Below are positions 14,288 through 22,727 of a stretch of 32,358 nt of DNA, in pieces. The stretch's first letter is position 1, and the number at the start of each line of letters is the position of its first letter. Made by a program: the position numbers and the translations under genes. The notes below the pieces were generated by a model, which saw only the letters and a list, made by a program, of their open reading frames with translations, was not told the origin of the DNA and searched no databases. Origin of the DNA: Clostridia bacterium (GTDB lineage: Bacteria; Bacillota; DTU025); the NCBI GenBank assembly GCA_034926675.1, contig JAYFQW010000044.1, positions 1 to 32,358 on the forward strand. The letters are read 5' to 3'.

Positions 14288-15256
14288 TCACGGTCGGCCT
14301 GCGAGGAAGGCCTCCACCTCATCGCGATGAGCGGTCGCAACGGATGTGCCGATCCTCGTGACCGATATCGCCGCCGCAGCGCACGCCCAGCGTGCAGCAT
14401 CGCGCATGCCCAAGCCCTCTGCAAGAGCCGCTGCGAGGGCGCCGTTGAACGCATCGCCCGCCCCAGTTGTGTCCACAACATCCACCTTGAATCCAGGCAC
14501 ATGCTGAGCACCGTTTGCATCCACTACCAGCACTCCGAGCCCACCCATGGTCACGATCACTGTCGGGCATCCTCTGCGGACTAGCGCCTTTCCAGCTAGC
14601 TCGGCAGTTGCCAGATCAGTCACCGTGATGCCGCTCACTATGCTGGCCTCAGTCTCGTTAGGAGTCAGCACATCCACAGCGCGTAGGAGCTCATCAGAAA
14701 GTGGTCTGCCTGGAGCCGGGTTCAGGATCACCTTGACTCCGCTAGCATGGGCGAGTTTCGCAGTGTATTCCACAGTCTCGAGCGGGATCTCCAGCTGCAT
14801 CAGGACATAGTCCGAGTCAAGGATCACTTGTATCCCCTTGTCCACATCGTCCGCACCTAGAGCGCTATTCGAGCCTGGGGCGACGACTATCATGTTCTCG
14901 CCCTTCGCATCATCCACTATGATGAGGGCGGCCCCAGTGCTCATGCCCTCCACGCGTTTCACGAACTCGACTCCTATGCCCTCTCTTAGCAGGTTGTTGT
15001 AGGCGAAGTCGCCGAACTGATCCTTCCCAAGCGAAACCAGAATGTTCACATCAGAGCCGAGCCTCGCCGCGGCCACAGCCTGGTTCGCGCCTTTCCCACC
15101 CGGCCCCATCTGGAACGGCCCGCCCATCACGGTCTCTCCCGGAACCGGGAGATGGGGTGAGCGGGACATCAGGTCAGTCATGAAGCTCCCCACTATGGTG
15201 ATCCTGGGCCTGCGTTCGGCTGTCCCAGGGTTCAACGATCCTCGTTCAACTGGCAT
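14288..15256 (-). CDS. Ribokinase/PfkB-family pentose kinase
   Basis: The 322-residue protein shows the PfkB layout: PRITIVGSFMTDLM near residue 20, GETVMGGPFQMGPGGKGANQAVAAARLG (first signature), NPAPGRPLSDE, LTPNETEA and VVDTTGAGDAFNGALAAAL, which holds the anion hole and catalytic Asp. It resembles ribokinase (ribose to ribose-5-P) and deoxyribokinase. With DeoC and an importer in the same operon, 2-deoxyribose or a related pentose is a reasonable substrate, but specificity cannot be read from sequence by eye. PsuK is a less likely alternative. AAGGAG precedes the ATG, and a small hairpin lies between it and the permease gene. A truncated relative lies at 23251-23493. Confidence 0.9.
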   Translation of the reverse strand: MPVERGSLNPGTAERRPRITIVGSFMTDLMSRSPHLPVPGETVMGGPFQMGPGGKGANQAVAAARLGSDVNILVSLGKDQFGDFAYNNLLREGIGVEFVKRVEGMSTGAALIIVDDAKGENMIVVAPGSNSALGADDVDKGIQVILDSDYVLMQLEIPLETVEYTAKLAHASGVKVILNPAPGRPLSDELLRAVDVLTPNETEASIVSGITVTDLATAELAGKALVRRGCPTVIVTMGGLGVLVVDANGAQHVPGFKVDVVDTTGAGDAFNGALAAALAEGLGMRDAARWACAAAAISVTRIGTSVATAHRDEVEAFLAGRP

Positions 15257-15275
15257 ATGCTCGCCTCTTCTCCTT

Positions 15276-15291
15276 GCAGCCGCCAGGCTGC
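15276..15291 (-). promoter_or_regulatory. Intercistronic hairpin before the kinase gene
   Basis: GCAGCC and GGCTGC form a 6-bp stem with a 4-base loop in the 50-bp gap between permease and kinase. On the transcribed strand it is followed directly by the AAGGAG ribosome site of the kinase. Its position resembles the longer hairpin before deoC. There is no U-run, so it is more likely an mRNA stability or initiation element than a terminator. Confidence 0.45.
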
Positions 15292-15306
15292 GGTCTATGG
15301 CAGTCG

Positions 15307-16152
15307 CTATCCTCTCATGGCGCCGAAGGTCAGCCCGCGCACCAGGTACTTCTGGAGGAGCATTGCAAGGATGGTGACTGGCAGCGATGTAAGCACCGAC
15401 AGAGCCGAGATCTCACCCCACATGATCTCGTGTCCGCCAACCATTCCGGATATGATGACTGGAAGGGTGACAGCTTTGGATCTTGTGAGGACCAACGAGA
15501 AGAGGAACTCATTCCATGAGAAGATGAAACAGAACAGCCCAGTGACGATCAGTGCCGGAACGGCCAGGGGAAGGGCCACGCGCCAGAACACCTGAAGCCG
15601 GTTGAAGCCGTCCACCAGGGCCGCGCCTTCGATGTCCGCTGGGATATCCTCGAAGAAACCCTTAGTGAGCCATACCGCAAACGGCAGGTTGAAGAGGAAA
15701 TACGCCAGTATCAGGGCCGCATGCTTATCCAGCAGACGCGCGTACCGCATTATCATGAAGACCGGTATGATCCCTGCAATGGGCGGCGCCATTCGGATAG
15801 AGAGAATCCAGAAGGAAAGCCCGTCTCCGCCAGTTTTGTACCTCGCTATTGAGTAGGCCGCAAGTGAACCCAGGACTACCGAGAGCACAGCTCCCGTGCC
15901 AGCCACAATCAGGCTGTTTCGTATTCCGCGGGCGCCGCCCCTATTTAGGGCGCTGGTGAAATTTGACCACTGCAGCTTCTTGGGGAAGAACACAGGAGGA
16001 TTAGTGTACACCTCTGATCGGGCCTTGAGAGAGCCGATGAACATCCAGTACACTGGGAACAAGTTTATGATCAGCAGGACGGCTATCGCAGCATATACAA
16101 GAACGTTCGTCGACTTCCTGCGCTTTCTCGTCTCGATTGTATTCATGCTCAT
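15307..16152 (-). CDS. Sugar ABC transporter permease, MalG-like (CUT1)
   Basis: This 281-residue inner-membrane protein has about six hydrophobic helices, the first at VLVYAAIAVLLIINLFPVYWMFI. It has the EAA loop that docks on the ATPase, DIEGAALVDGFNRLQVFWRVALPLAVPAL, as in MalG/UgpE-type permeases. The C-terminus, LLQKYLVRGLTFGAMRG, is typical of the family. Its start overlaps the partner permease by 4 bases. It forms the heterodimeric channel with the next upstream gene for import of the sugar used by the BMC pathway. Confidence 0.93.
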   Translation of the reverse strand: MSMNTIETRKRRKSTNVLVYAAIAVLLIINLFPVYWMFIGSLKARSEVYTNPPVFFPKKLQWSNFTSALNRGGARGIRNSLIVAGTGAVLSVVLGSLAAYSIARYKTGGDGLSFWILSIRMAPPIAGIIPVFMIMRYARLLDKHAALILAYFLFNLPFAVWLTKGFFEDIPADIEGAALVDGFNRLQVFWRVALPLAVPALIVTGLFCFIFSWNEFLFSLVLTRSKAVTLPVIISGMVGGHEIMWGEISALSVLTSLPVTILAMLLQKYLVRGLTFGAMRG

Positions 16153-17063
16153 GCCCTCCCTGGGGTCATCATCTTGACGAGTCTCTTGGATATGACAGTG
16201 ACTATCATCAGCTGGATGACCGCTAGTGCCGTGGCGTAGCCCATGCTGAAGTATCTGAACCCAGTGATATAGGTGTAGAGGCTCACCGACTCAGATGACG
16301 ACCCCGGGCCGCCTCCTGTAAGCAGAAACACCAGGTCGAAGATTTTGAACACGTCCATTACCCGAAAGAGCGTAACAATGATAATCGTAGGCTTCAGCAG
16401 AGGCAGAGTCACGCGCCAGAACACCTTCATTGGAGACGCGCCGTCCACGTTGGCGGCCTCGTACACCCTCGGGGAGATCGACTGCAGGCCAGCTAGGAGA
16501 ACAACCGTGACGAACGGTGTCCACTGCCAGACCTCAGCGATCAGGATCGACAGGAGAGCAGTGGAGGTGTCAGCAAGCCATGCCCTCCCGTTGCCAAGAT
16601 GCAGAAGCCTGATGATGTAGTTCAGAGGACCAAAGGACTCGTGGTAGATTACCCGCCACTGGAACCCGACAACAACAGGGGCGATGGTGATCGGTATCAG
16701 GAACAAAGACGTGACTAGCTTCTTCAATCGAAACTCCCTGTTGAGCAGCAGGGCCGTGATCAGCCCGAACAGCAGCTGCAGCCCGACTCCACCTACGAGG
16801 AGGATCAGTGTGTTCTTCATGGAATTCCAGAACCTAGCATCAGTGAGAACCTGTATGTAGTTGGCAAGCCATGCGAACTTCGGCGGGGCCGCCGACACTA
16901 ATTCCCAGTTGGTAAGGCTCACGCCGAACGTGAATAAGAGAGGTCCAATCGCCAAGACCAGCAGGATGATGACCGTCGGCGCAATGAAAAGCACTGGAAG
17001 CCGCTTGTCGATCCAGAGGCCGGAGTCGCTTTGTCCGCTTGCAGCAGCGGTCCCTCGGTTCAT
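16149..17063 (-). CDS. Sugar ABC transporter permease, MalF/UgpA-like (CUT1)
   Basis: This protein of about 304 residues has hydrophobic helices beginning with LPVLFIAPTVIILLVLAIGPLLF, and the EAA motif VYEAANVDGASPMKVFWRVTLPLLKP. The frame extends to a GTG at 17096, but AAGGAG lies inside that extension, 10 bases before the ATG at 17063, and the family homology begins after it, so I used 17063. The stop overlaps the second permease start (ATGA). The gap to the binding-protein gene upstream is 107 bp. Confidence 0.92.
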   Translation of the reverse strand: MNRGTAAASGQSDSGLWIDKRLPVLFIAPTVIILLVLAIGPLLFTFGVSLTNWELVSAAPPKFAWLANYIQVLTDARFWNSMKNTLILLVGGVGLQLLFGLITALLLNREFRLKKLVTSLFLIPITIAPVVVGFQWRVIYHESFGPLNYIIRLLHLGNGRAWLADTSTALLSILIAEVWQWTPFVTVVLLAGLQSISPRVYEAANVDGASPMKVFWRVTLPLLKPTIIIVTLFRVMDVFKIFDLVFLLTGGGPGSSSESVSLYTYITGFRYFSMGYATALAVIQLMIVTVISKRLVKMMTPGRA

Positions 17064-17170
17064 GATTGGGAGTCTCCTTTCCGCTGACTGATTCACACGT
17101 ACTCTAGGATGGGGCGAGGCGGCCTGCCCAGGTTGGTCGCAAACCGCCCCGCAGCAGCGCTAGGCGGCTG

Positions 17171-18619
17171 TTACCAGATGCCCAGTGCCTTCCATGTCTC
17201 GACTGTCTTCTGATAGAGTTCCTTCTGCTTCTCGGCGCCGAGCTTCTTGGTGATCTGCTCCCACTCCTTGGCTGCGGCGTCGAGCGCGGCCTTGGACGAC
17301 ATCTCGCCACTCAGAGCCTTGTTGATGTACAGGTCAAGGACATCCTGGTAATTGCCTGCTCCGGGCAGGTTGATCTCTGGGAATGCATTCTCTAGGTTCT
17401 CGCCGACCACCGCAAGGTAATCCTTCGCGGCTTCCTCGGTACCGAGGAGGGCAGCGAAAGCCTTCGGGTTGGCCACGTGGGACTTACGGTACGGGTCGAG
17501 GCCAGTCTCTGAGGTGGATACGTCGTGGAGGCTCGTCTCAACCGAGAGATACCTGGCGACAGCGTACGCAGCCTCTGGGTTTCTGGCGCTCTTAGGAACA
17601 GCCAGGACGCGGCCGACCGGCATCGGGGCGCTCCTTACGATCTTATCGCCAGTCTTGATGCCAGGCATCAGGGCGATGCCCGACTTGTTCACGATCTTGG
17701 ACTCGGCAGGGTCCTGCGCCTTCTTCTGAACGTCGGACCACTGCACCATCATCGCGACCTTGCCATCGAGATAGGCGTTCTTGAGCTCCTCATAACCGTA
17801 AGCCATCACGTCCGGCGGTGAGTACTTGATGCTCGTCTTCATGAGATCAAGGGCCTTCACGCCCTTGTCCGTGTTGATCATGGGCTTCATGTTCTCATCG
17901 AAATACACGCCGCCCAGGCTTCCGAACCTTGCCAGCCACCAGGCGTAGGAGAAACCGCGGGCCGCGAGCTCGGCAGAGCCGTAGAAGTCCTCCTTCAGAG
18001 CCTGACCGGCAAGGGTCTCACCCTTCTTGCGGGTGAAGAACTTAGCGATGTCGTTGAACTGATCCCAAGTATCGGGGACCTTCAGCTCGTAGCCGAACTG
18101 CTTCTTGAAGTTCGCCTTCTCAGTCGCGTTGACAAATAGATCCTTGCGGTAGTACAGGTTCAGGACGTCGCCGTCGTACGGAAGCGCGTAAAGCTTGCCG
18201 CCGTACTTGCAGTTGAGTTCGCGCACTCCAGTCGAGATGTCGTCGAGCTTGGGATCGTACTTCTTCGCATATGTATCGAGCTGGGTTAGGTATCCGAGCC
18301 CTGCGAACTCTCCGAGGAATGCGGGGTAGAATATGACCAGGTCATACGCGCCAGTCTGTCCGATGAACTCCGTCTTCAGTTTCTCGTAGACGCTGGTGAA
18401 GGGGACTCCCACCACCTCGTCGATGATGATCCCGAACTCGTTCTTGATGTTGTCCTTGTACCAGTCGAAGGGCTTGAGGTTATGTCCGGCATCACCGAAC
18501 ACCGTTATCTTAACGTTGTTGAACGGCTTGGCAGGAGCGCTCAGGGCGGCGGTTCCGCCGGTCATAAGCGCCACAGCGAGAACAACCAGCACCAGGAGCA
18601 TTAACCTGTTCTTCTTCAT
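17171..18619 (-). CDS. Extracellular sugar-binding protein of ABC transporter (family 1)
   Basis: The 482-residue protein begins with a Sec signal peptide (MKKNRLMLLVLVVLAVALMTGG, then AALSA). The mature part resembles family 1 solute-binding proteins: KITVFGDAGHNLKPFDWYKDNI, YDLVIFYPAFLGEFAGLGYLTQLD, YALPYDGDVLNLYYRKDLF and a late MPVGRVLAVPKSARNPEAAYAVARYLS. I see no lipobox cysteine, so its attachment to the cell surface is unclear. It captures the sugar outside the membrane. GGAGGT lies 10 bases before the ATG. The 202-bp gap upstream, the longest inside the operon, may hold an extra promoter. Confidence 0.92.
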   Translation of the reverse strand: MKKNRLMLLVLVVLAVALMTGGTAALSAPAKPFNNVKITVFGDAGHNLKPFDWYKDNIKNEFGIIIDEVVGVPFTSVYEKLKTEFIGQTGAYDLVIFYPAFLGEFAGLGYLTQLDTYAKKYDPKLDDISTGVRELNCKYGGKLYALPYDGDVLNLYYRKDLFVNATEKANFKKQFGYELKVPDTWDQFNDIAKFFTRKKGETLAGQALKEDFYGSAELAARGFSYAWWLARFGSLGGVYFDENMKPMINTDKGVKALDLMKTSIKYSPPDVMAYGYEELKNAYLDGKVAMMVQWSDVQKKAQDPAESKIVNKSGIALMPGIKTGDKIVRSAPMPVGRVLAVPKSARNPEAAYAVARYLSVETSLHDVSTSETGLDPYRKSHVANPKAFAALLGTEEAAKDYLAVVGENLENAFPEINLPGAGNYQDVLDLYINKALSGEMSSKAALDAAAKEWEQITKKLGAEKQKELYQKTVETWKALGIW

Positions 18620-18690
18620 GATTTGGCTGACCTCCTCGGCAATGACTTAGTCTCGCATCAGTCAACTCAGACCCACAGCGATTTCCTCTA

Positions 18691-18704
18691 CGCGTCTGGA
18701 CGCG
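18691..18704 (-). promoter_or_regulatory. Small hairpin in the 202-bp gap between ATPase and binding-protein genes
   Basis: CGCGTC and GACGCG flank two bases (6-bp arms). A second short dyad, GGCC with five bases then GGCC, lies near 18783-18795. The gap 18620-18821 has no open frame with homology. The dyads may act as mRNA processing elements that raise binding-protein expression, but the pattern alone is weak. Confidence 0.3.
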
Positions 18705-18821
18705 ACTCTCCCTGTTCCCCTCCTCACCTCCCCACGGTAATCAATCGCGCGAAGGGACTAGCGGTTGGTCCGCGCACAGGCTGGCCTCGACGGCCGAACC
18801 GCGAGCACGCTCATGCATCTA

Positions 18822-19919
18822 TCAGCAGAACATGTTGACGCCGGTCTCTTGATCGAACAGATGCATATGGCGGGGATCGATCTTGAGGCCAAGATCCTCG
18901 CCTGGGTTCGCAGAATCATCAGGGGTTGTCTCGACCCTCACCATTGAACCGTTGAGTTGAAGCGTGATGATGGCCGTATCTCCTAGGCCTTCAAACGCCA
19001 GCACTCTGGCCGTGAGGTCTCCACACGATTGGCCTGCCCTCTCAGACTGCACGTGCATTGGCCTGACTCCAAACACCGCTCGAGATCCGATAGCCCGGGA
19101 AGCAGCATCCGCGAGACGCTTATCGGAGATTCTAATTGCGAACCCGCTGCCTTTCAGGGCCACGCCGCTCCCGTCTCGTTCAACATTCACGTCAAGGAGG
19201 TTCATGGGCGGCTCCCCAACAAAGTCAGCAACGAAGAGGTTCGCCGGCTTGCTGAAGACCTCTCGGGGAGTTGCGACCTGCTGGAGCACGCCTTTGTTCA
19301 TGACCGCTATTCTGTCGGCCATTGCCATGGCCTCGATCTGATCGTGGGTGACGAAAATGATGGTGAGCCCCTTCAGCTGATGCAGCCTCTTCAGCTCGCT
19401 TCTGAGCTGGCTTCGCTGCTTCGCATCCAGGTGAGACAGGGGTTCATCCATCAGATACACCCGTGCTGGCCTCACCATGGCACGCGCGAACGAAATCCTC
19501 TGCTGCTGCCCGCCACTTAGGTTCCGTGGCAGGCTTGTCAGGGCATCGGAGATGCTCAGCATGTCGGTGATTTCCCGCACATGCTTGTCGACTTCTGAAT
19601 TCGACATCCCGCGGATTCTCAGCGGGAAGGCGATGTTCTCGTATGCTGTAAGGTGAGGGTAGAGCGCGTACGACTCGAACGCCATGGCGATATCTCGATG
19701 CCTTGGCTCGAGATCGTTCACAACCTCCCCATCGATTGTGATGACGCCCTGGGTCGCCTTCTCCAAGCCTGCGATCATACGGAGCGTCGAGCTCTTGCCG
19801 CACCCTGACGGGCCGAGGAGCGCCAGAAACTCGCCCTCGTTGCATGTGAGGTTGAGATCCTTGACCGCCTCGACGTTTCCGTAGTGCTTCCACACATTCC
19901 GAAGAACCACAGTTCCCAT
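18822..19919 (-). CDS. Sugar ABC transporter ATP-binding protein (second)
   Basis: This 365-residue ATPase has Walker A GPSGCGKSST, the signature NLSGGQQQRISFARAM, Walker B RVYLMDEPLSHLDA and switch histidine IIFVTHDQIEAMAMADR, followed by a C-terminal regulatory OB domain (about 235-365), as in MalK/UgpC proteins. The start is ATG at 19919, with AAGGGAGAG close upstream; the TTG at 19925 is less suitable. Together with the preceding ATPase gene it implies a heterodimeric motor, as in the two-ATPase glycerol-type CUT1 systems, rather than the common single-ATPase arrangement. Confidence 0.94.
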   Translation of the reverse strand: MGTVVLRNVWKHYGNVEAVKDLNLTCNEGEFLALLGPSGCGKSSTLRMIAGLEKATQGVITIDGEVVNDLEPRHRDIAMAFESYALYPHLTAYENIAFPLRIRGMSNSEVDKHVREITDMLSISDALTSLPRNLSGGQQQRISFARAMVRPARVYLMDEPLSHLDAKQRSQLRSELKRLHQLKGLTIIFVTHDQIEAMAMADRIAVMNKGVLQQVATPREVFSKPANLFVADFVGEPPMNLLDVNVERDGSGVALKGSGFAIRISDKRLADAASRAIGSRAVFGVRPMHVQSERAGQSCGDLTARVLAFEGLGDTAIITLQLNGSMVRVETTPDDSANPGEDLGLKIDPRHMHLFDQETGVNMFC

Positions 19920-19951
19920 AGACAACTCTCCCTTGCGGCAACAGTCGTCGG

Positions 19952-21046
19952 CTAGATGATCCTGAGGCCCGACGCCGCGTCGAAAACATGGAGCCTATCC
20001 TGGGCCAGCTCAATCCATACGACATCCCCGATATTGGCGGTGTATTCATCGGAGACCCTGATCTTCCATAGACTCCCGCCGATCTTGACGGTGAGCACCG
20101 CAACTCCGCCGAGGGGTTCCAGAACGTACACCTCTGCCCTGAAGCCTCGGCCCTTCGCCGGCTCGTTTGTCACTCTTATGTCGCCTGGGCGTATGCCGAT
20201 ATGCACCTCTCCAGAGTTCGGCATGCGGCCAATGGCTGGCAGAATCGACTCTGGCACAGGCATCGAGAACCACTGCGAATCGAAGTGGACGCCGCCATCC
20301 TTGTGAACCAGAGAACACGGCAGCAGGTTCATGGGAGGTTCGCCGATCAAATCGGCAACTCTCTCGTTCGCCGGTTCATAGTAGATCTGCGACGGAGTTC
20401 CGACCTGCTGGACCTCGCCCTTCATCAGCACCAGCATTCTGTCGGCGAGGGCCATGGCCTCGCGGAAGTCGTGCGTCACATACAGCGTCGACGTTCCCAA
20501 CTCACTGTGCATCCTGCGGAGTTCACGCCTCATCTCGTGACGCAGCTTGGCGTCGAGGTGAGTGAGGGGTTCATCCATCAGGTACACGTCGGCTTGCTTG
20601 ATTAGGGCTCGTCCGAACGACACTCTCTGCTGTTGACCGCCGCTGAGGTTCGCGGGTTTCCTATCGAGATACTGATCGATCTGGAGCATACCAGCTACCT
20701 GCTTCACTCGCTTGTCCAGCTCAGCCTGTGGCACGCGAGCGGCTCTGAGGGGCGATGCGATGTTCTCGTACACAGTCGCCTGAGGATAGAGAGCGTAATT
20801 CTCGAACACCATAGCCACGCGCCTCTGGCGCGGTTCGAGCTGGTTCACTTCCCTGCCACCGATGAAGACCTGTCCGGCTGTGATCTTCTCAAGCCCGGCG
20901 ATCATCTTCAGTGTGGTCGTCTTCCCAGCCCCCGATGGACCTAGGATCACTACGAACTCTCCGTCCTTGCAGTCAAGGCTCAGATTCTTGACCGCTTCCA
21001 GCTGACCGTATTTCTTGCTCACATTCTTGAGGACGACCTCAGCCAT
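19952..21046 (-). CDS. Sugar ABC transporter ATP-binding protein (first)
   Basis: This 364-residue MalK-like ATPase has Walker A GPSGAGKTTT at 36-45, the signature NLSGGQQQRVSFGRAL, Walker B VYLMDEPLTHLDAKL and STLYVTHDFREAMALADR, and a C-terminal OB-type domain with EVHIGIRPGDIRV. AGGAG lies 9 bases before the ATG at 21046. It is clearly diverged from the adjacent second ATPase, though both share the VGEPPMNLL/IGEPPMNLL segment after the nucleotide-binding domain. Two non-identical ATPases suggest a heterodimer. The gene lies 76 bp after the AllA-like gene. Confidence 0.94.
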   Translation of the reverse strand: MAEVVLKNVSKKYGQLEAVKNLSLDCKDGEFVVILGPSGAGKTTTLKMIAGLEKITAGQVFIGGREVNQLEPRQRRVAMVFENYALYPQATVYENIASPLRAARVPQAELDKRVKQVAGMLQIDQYLDRKPANLSGGQQQRVSFGRALIKQADVYLMDEPLTHLDAKLRHEMRRELRRMHSELGTSTLYVTHDFREAMALADRMLVLMKGEVQQVGTPSQIYYEPANERVADLIGEPPMNLLPCSLVHKDGGVHFDSQWFSMPVPESILPAIGRMPNSGEVHIGIRPGDIRVTNEPAKGRGFRAEVYVLEPLGGVAVLTVKIGGSLWKIRVSDEYTANIGDVVWIELAQDRLHVFDAASGLRII

Positions 21047-21122
21047 CAATCCCAACTCCTATCAGAGCATCTCCTCAAGGGACCAACTGCGCTGTCCGAT
21101 GTGTTGCCGTGGGGCATGGGCA

Positions 21123-21647
21123 TCAGAGAGCGATCTTGAATGTAACGCCGAGCTTCTCAGAGAAATTGAACATGTCGATATCTTCCGCCGGAGTTCCCCT
21201 GCGGAGTGCTAGGACAAGGTTGATCCTGTCTGCGAGCGGGAACGGCGCCCAGTGCCACACACCGACATTCAGATTCACTCCGAACGATCCATCGATGATG
21301 AAGGCCACGACTTTGGAAGGATCGGGCATGGCAGACGGATCAGCAGGGTCGCATGCTGGAGCGAGAGCGAAGATGAAGGCCTTGTTCTCCAGCGGGATGA
21401 ACGCCTCATCGCTGTGGACGTGCCGCTCCATCTCGCAGAAATCGAACGGGCGGAACATCGTGGTCAGGAACCCCAGCTCGGGCTGACATTTCCCGTGGTT
21501 GAGGTTCGCCACTTCGTCCCAGTAGTTGAGCACCCCGGGAATGTCGACAGACGGCGCCACACGCGGGGCCTTCAGTATGGCGCCGAAGGGTTTGAAGTTC
21601 TCTGGGGTAGGCTTGAACACCGGTACGATGATCTCCTTGGTCGCCAT
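21123..21647 (-). CDS. Ureidoglycolate lyase (AllA)-family cupin-like protein
   Basis: The 174-residue protein matches the AllA family: FKPTPENFKPFGAILKAP near the start, MERHVHSDEAFIPLENKAFIFALAP with the conserved H-x-x-S/D-E-A-F-x-P pattern, and VAFIIDGSFGVNLNVGVWHWAPFPL. AllA proper releases urea from ureidoglycolate in allantoin breakdown, but no other allantoin gene is present here. Between lacI and a sugar importer it may instead act on a sugar or sugar acid as an isomerase, epimerase or lyase. That is inference from position. GGAGGT lies 8 bases before the ATG. It starts 33 bp after the lacI gene and is the first structural gene of the operon. Confidence 0.82.
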   Translation of the reverse strand: MATKEIIVPVFKPTPENFKPFGAILKAPRVAPSVDIPGVLNYWDEVANLNHGKCQPELGFLTTMFRPFDFCEMERHVHSDEAFIPLENKAFIFALAPACDPADPSAMPDPSKVVAFIIDGSFGVNLNVGVWHWAPFPLADRINLVLALRRGTPAEDIDMFNFSEKLGVTFKIAL

Positions 21648-21680
21648 GACACTGCACCTCCAGAACGTAATTGTCGCACG

Positions 21681-22697
21681 CTAGGAGCCTACAATGTTCC
21701 TGCACGAGTTGCGTATCTTGAGCTTCGTAGGCAGAACCACCTTACGCACAGCGCTCTGATCGCGCTTCTCAACACGTGAGAGCAGCAGGTCCGCAGCTAT
21801 TCGTCCCATGTCGCACGTGGGCCTATCCACAACAGTTATTGCGGGGGTAAGGTTCGCAGCAAGGGGAAAATCATCGAATCCGATAAGCGAAACTTGATCT
21901 GGAATACTGACGGCCATGTCGTTCAGGCGCTGGAATATGCCCATGGTCATCAGGTTGTTGCCGCCTATGATGGCAGTGGGAGGGACGGGGAGAGACATGA
22001 GGCGTCCAGCCAACTCATAACCGGACCTGATCCGGAAATCGCCCTCAGCTACATACTCTTCAACGTGGGGAATGCCAGCGGCCTTCATGGCCTTCCTATA
22101 GCCCTTCAAACGTCCTAGGCCAGGCGTGGTGCCAACCGGGCCGTGGATGATCGAGATCCTGGAATGGCCCAGACCCACTAAGTGCTCAACAGCCTGTGCC
22201 ACACCTGCCTCATTGTCGATCACTACTGAGTCATACCGAAATCTCTCGATGTGCCTGTCGATGAAGACTATTGGAAGATCTGGATCGGCGCCGAGAAGCG
22301 CCTGCGATAGCGTGCCTCCGGATTCATCCACCAGGATCATCAGTAGGCCGTCAGCCCGTTGCTGCCTCAGGCTCCTGACGACCTTCTCCTCAGTGGCGAT
22401 GTCCTCATTTGTGTTGCCGAGGATGATGTTGTAGCCATAGCCTGCACACACCGCTTCGGCGCCGTTCAGCACTTCAGGGAAAAACGGGTTTGATATGTCG
22501 GGAACAACAAATCCGATGGTCTTGGTCTGCCCAATTCTCAGACTCTTGGCGATCGTATCGGGGACGTACCCTTGCTTTTCAATGATCTTGAGCACTTTCT
22601 GGTACGTATCGGGGGAGACCGGGCCGCTCTGGTTTATCACCCTCGACACAGTCGCAGTAGACACACCGGCCATCTGCGCGATATCTTTCAGGTTCAT
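21681..22697 (-). CDS. LacI-family transcriptional repressor
   Basis: The 338-residue protein has an N-terminal helix-turn-helix, MNLKDIAQMAGVSTATVSRVINQSG, and hinge YVPDTIAKSLR, then a periplasmic-binding-protein-like sugar domain beginning TKTIGFVVPDISNPFFPEVLNGAE. The frame continues upstream to 22847, but the start at 22697 fits the family and has GGAGG at about 8 bases. It leads the transporter-BMC operon and should sense its sugar or a phosphorylated intermediate. A palindrome in its own leader (22712-22727) suggests autoregulation, so the whole operon may be controlled from this one promoter. Confidence 0.93.
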   Translation of the reverse strand: MNLKDIAQMAGVSTATVSRVINQSGPVSPDTYQKVLKIIEKQGYVPDTIAKSLRIGQTKTIGFVVPDISNPFFPEVLNGAEAVCAGYGYNIILGNTNEDIATEEKVVRSLRQQRADGLLMILVDESGGTLSQALLGADPDLPIVFIDRHIERFRYDSVVIDNEAGVAQAVEHLVGLGHSRISIIHGPVGTTPGLGRLKGYRKAMKAAGIPHVEEYVAEGDFRIRSGYELAGRLMSLPVPPTAIIGGNNLMTMGIFQRLNDMAVSIPDQVSLIGFDDFPLAANLTPAITVVDRPTCDMGRIAADLLLSRVEKRDQSAVRKVVLPTKLKIRNSCRNIVGS

Positions 22698-22711
22698 ACT
22701 GTGATCCTCCG

Positions 22712-22727
22712 ATTCGTGTAAACGAAT
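22712..22727 (-). promoter_or_regulatory. Candidate LacI-family operator in the lacI leader
   Basis: ATTCGTGTAAACGAAT has 6-bp inverted arms (ATTCGT/ACGAAT) around four bases. It ends 15 bases before the lacI start, just upstream of the ribosome site. Size and symmetry suit a LacI-family dimer. I found no second copy elsewhere in the operon. A promoter should lie just upstream (about 22728-22860), but no -35/-10 pair is convincing. Confidence 0.55.

Noticed and set aside
20342-20356. Second copy of GCCGATCAAATCGGC, the core of the deoC hairpin, inside an ATPase gene
   Set aside because: It encodes part of the conserved ADLIGEPPMN segment of the ATPase, so the match is probably coincidental.
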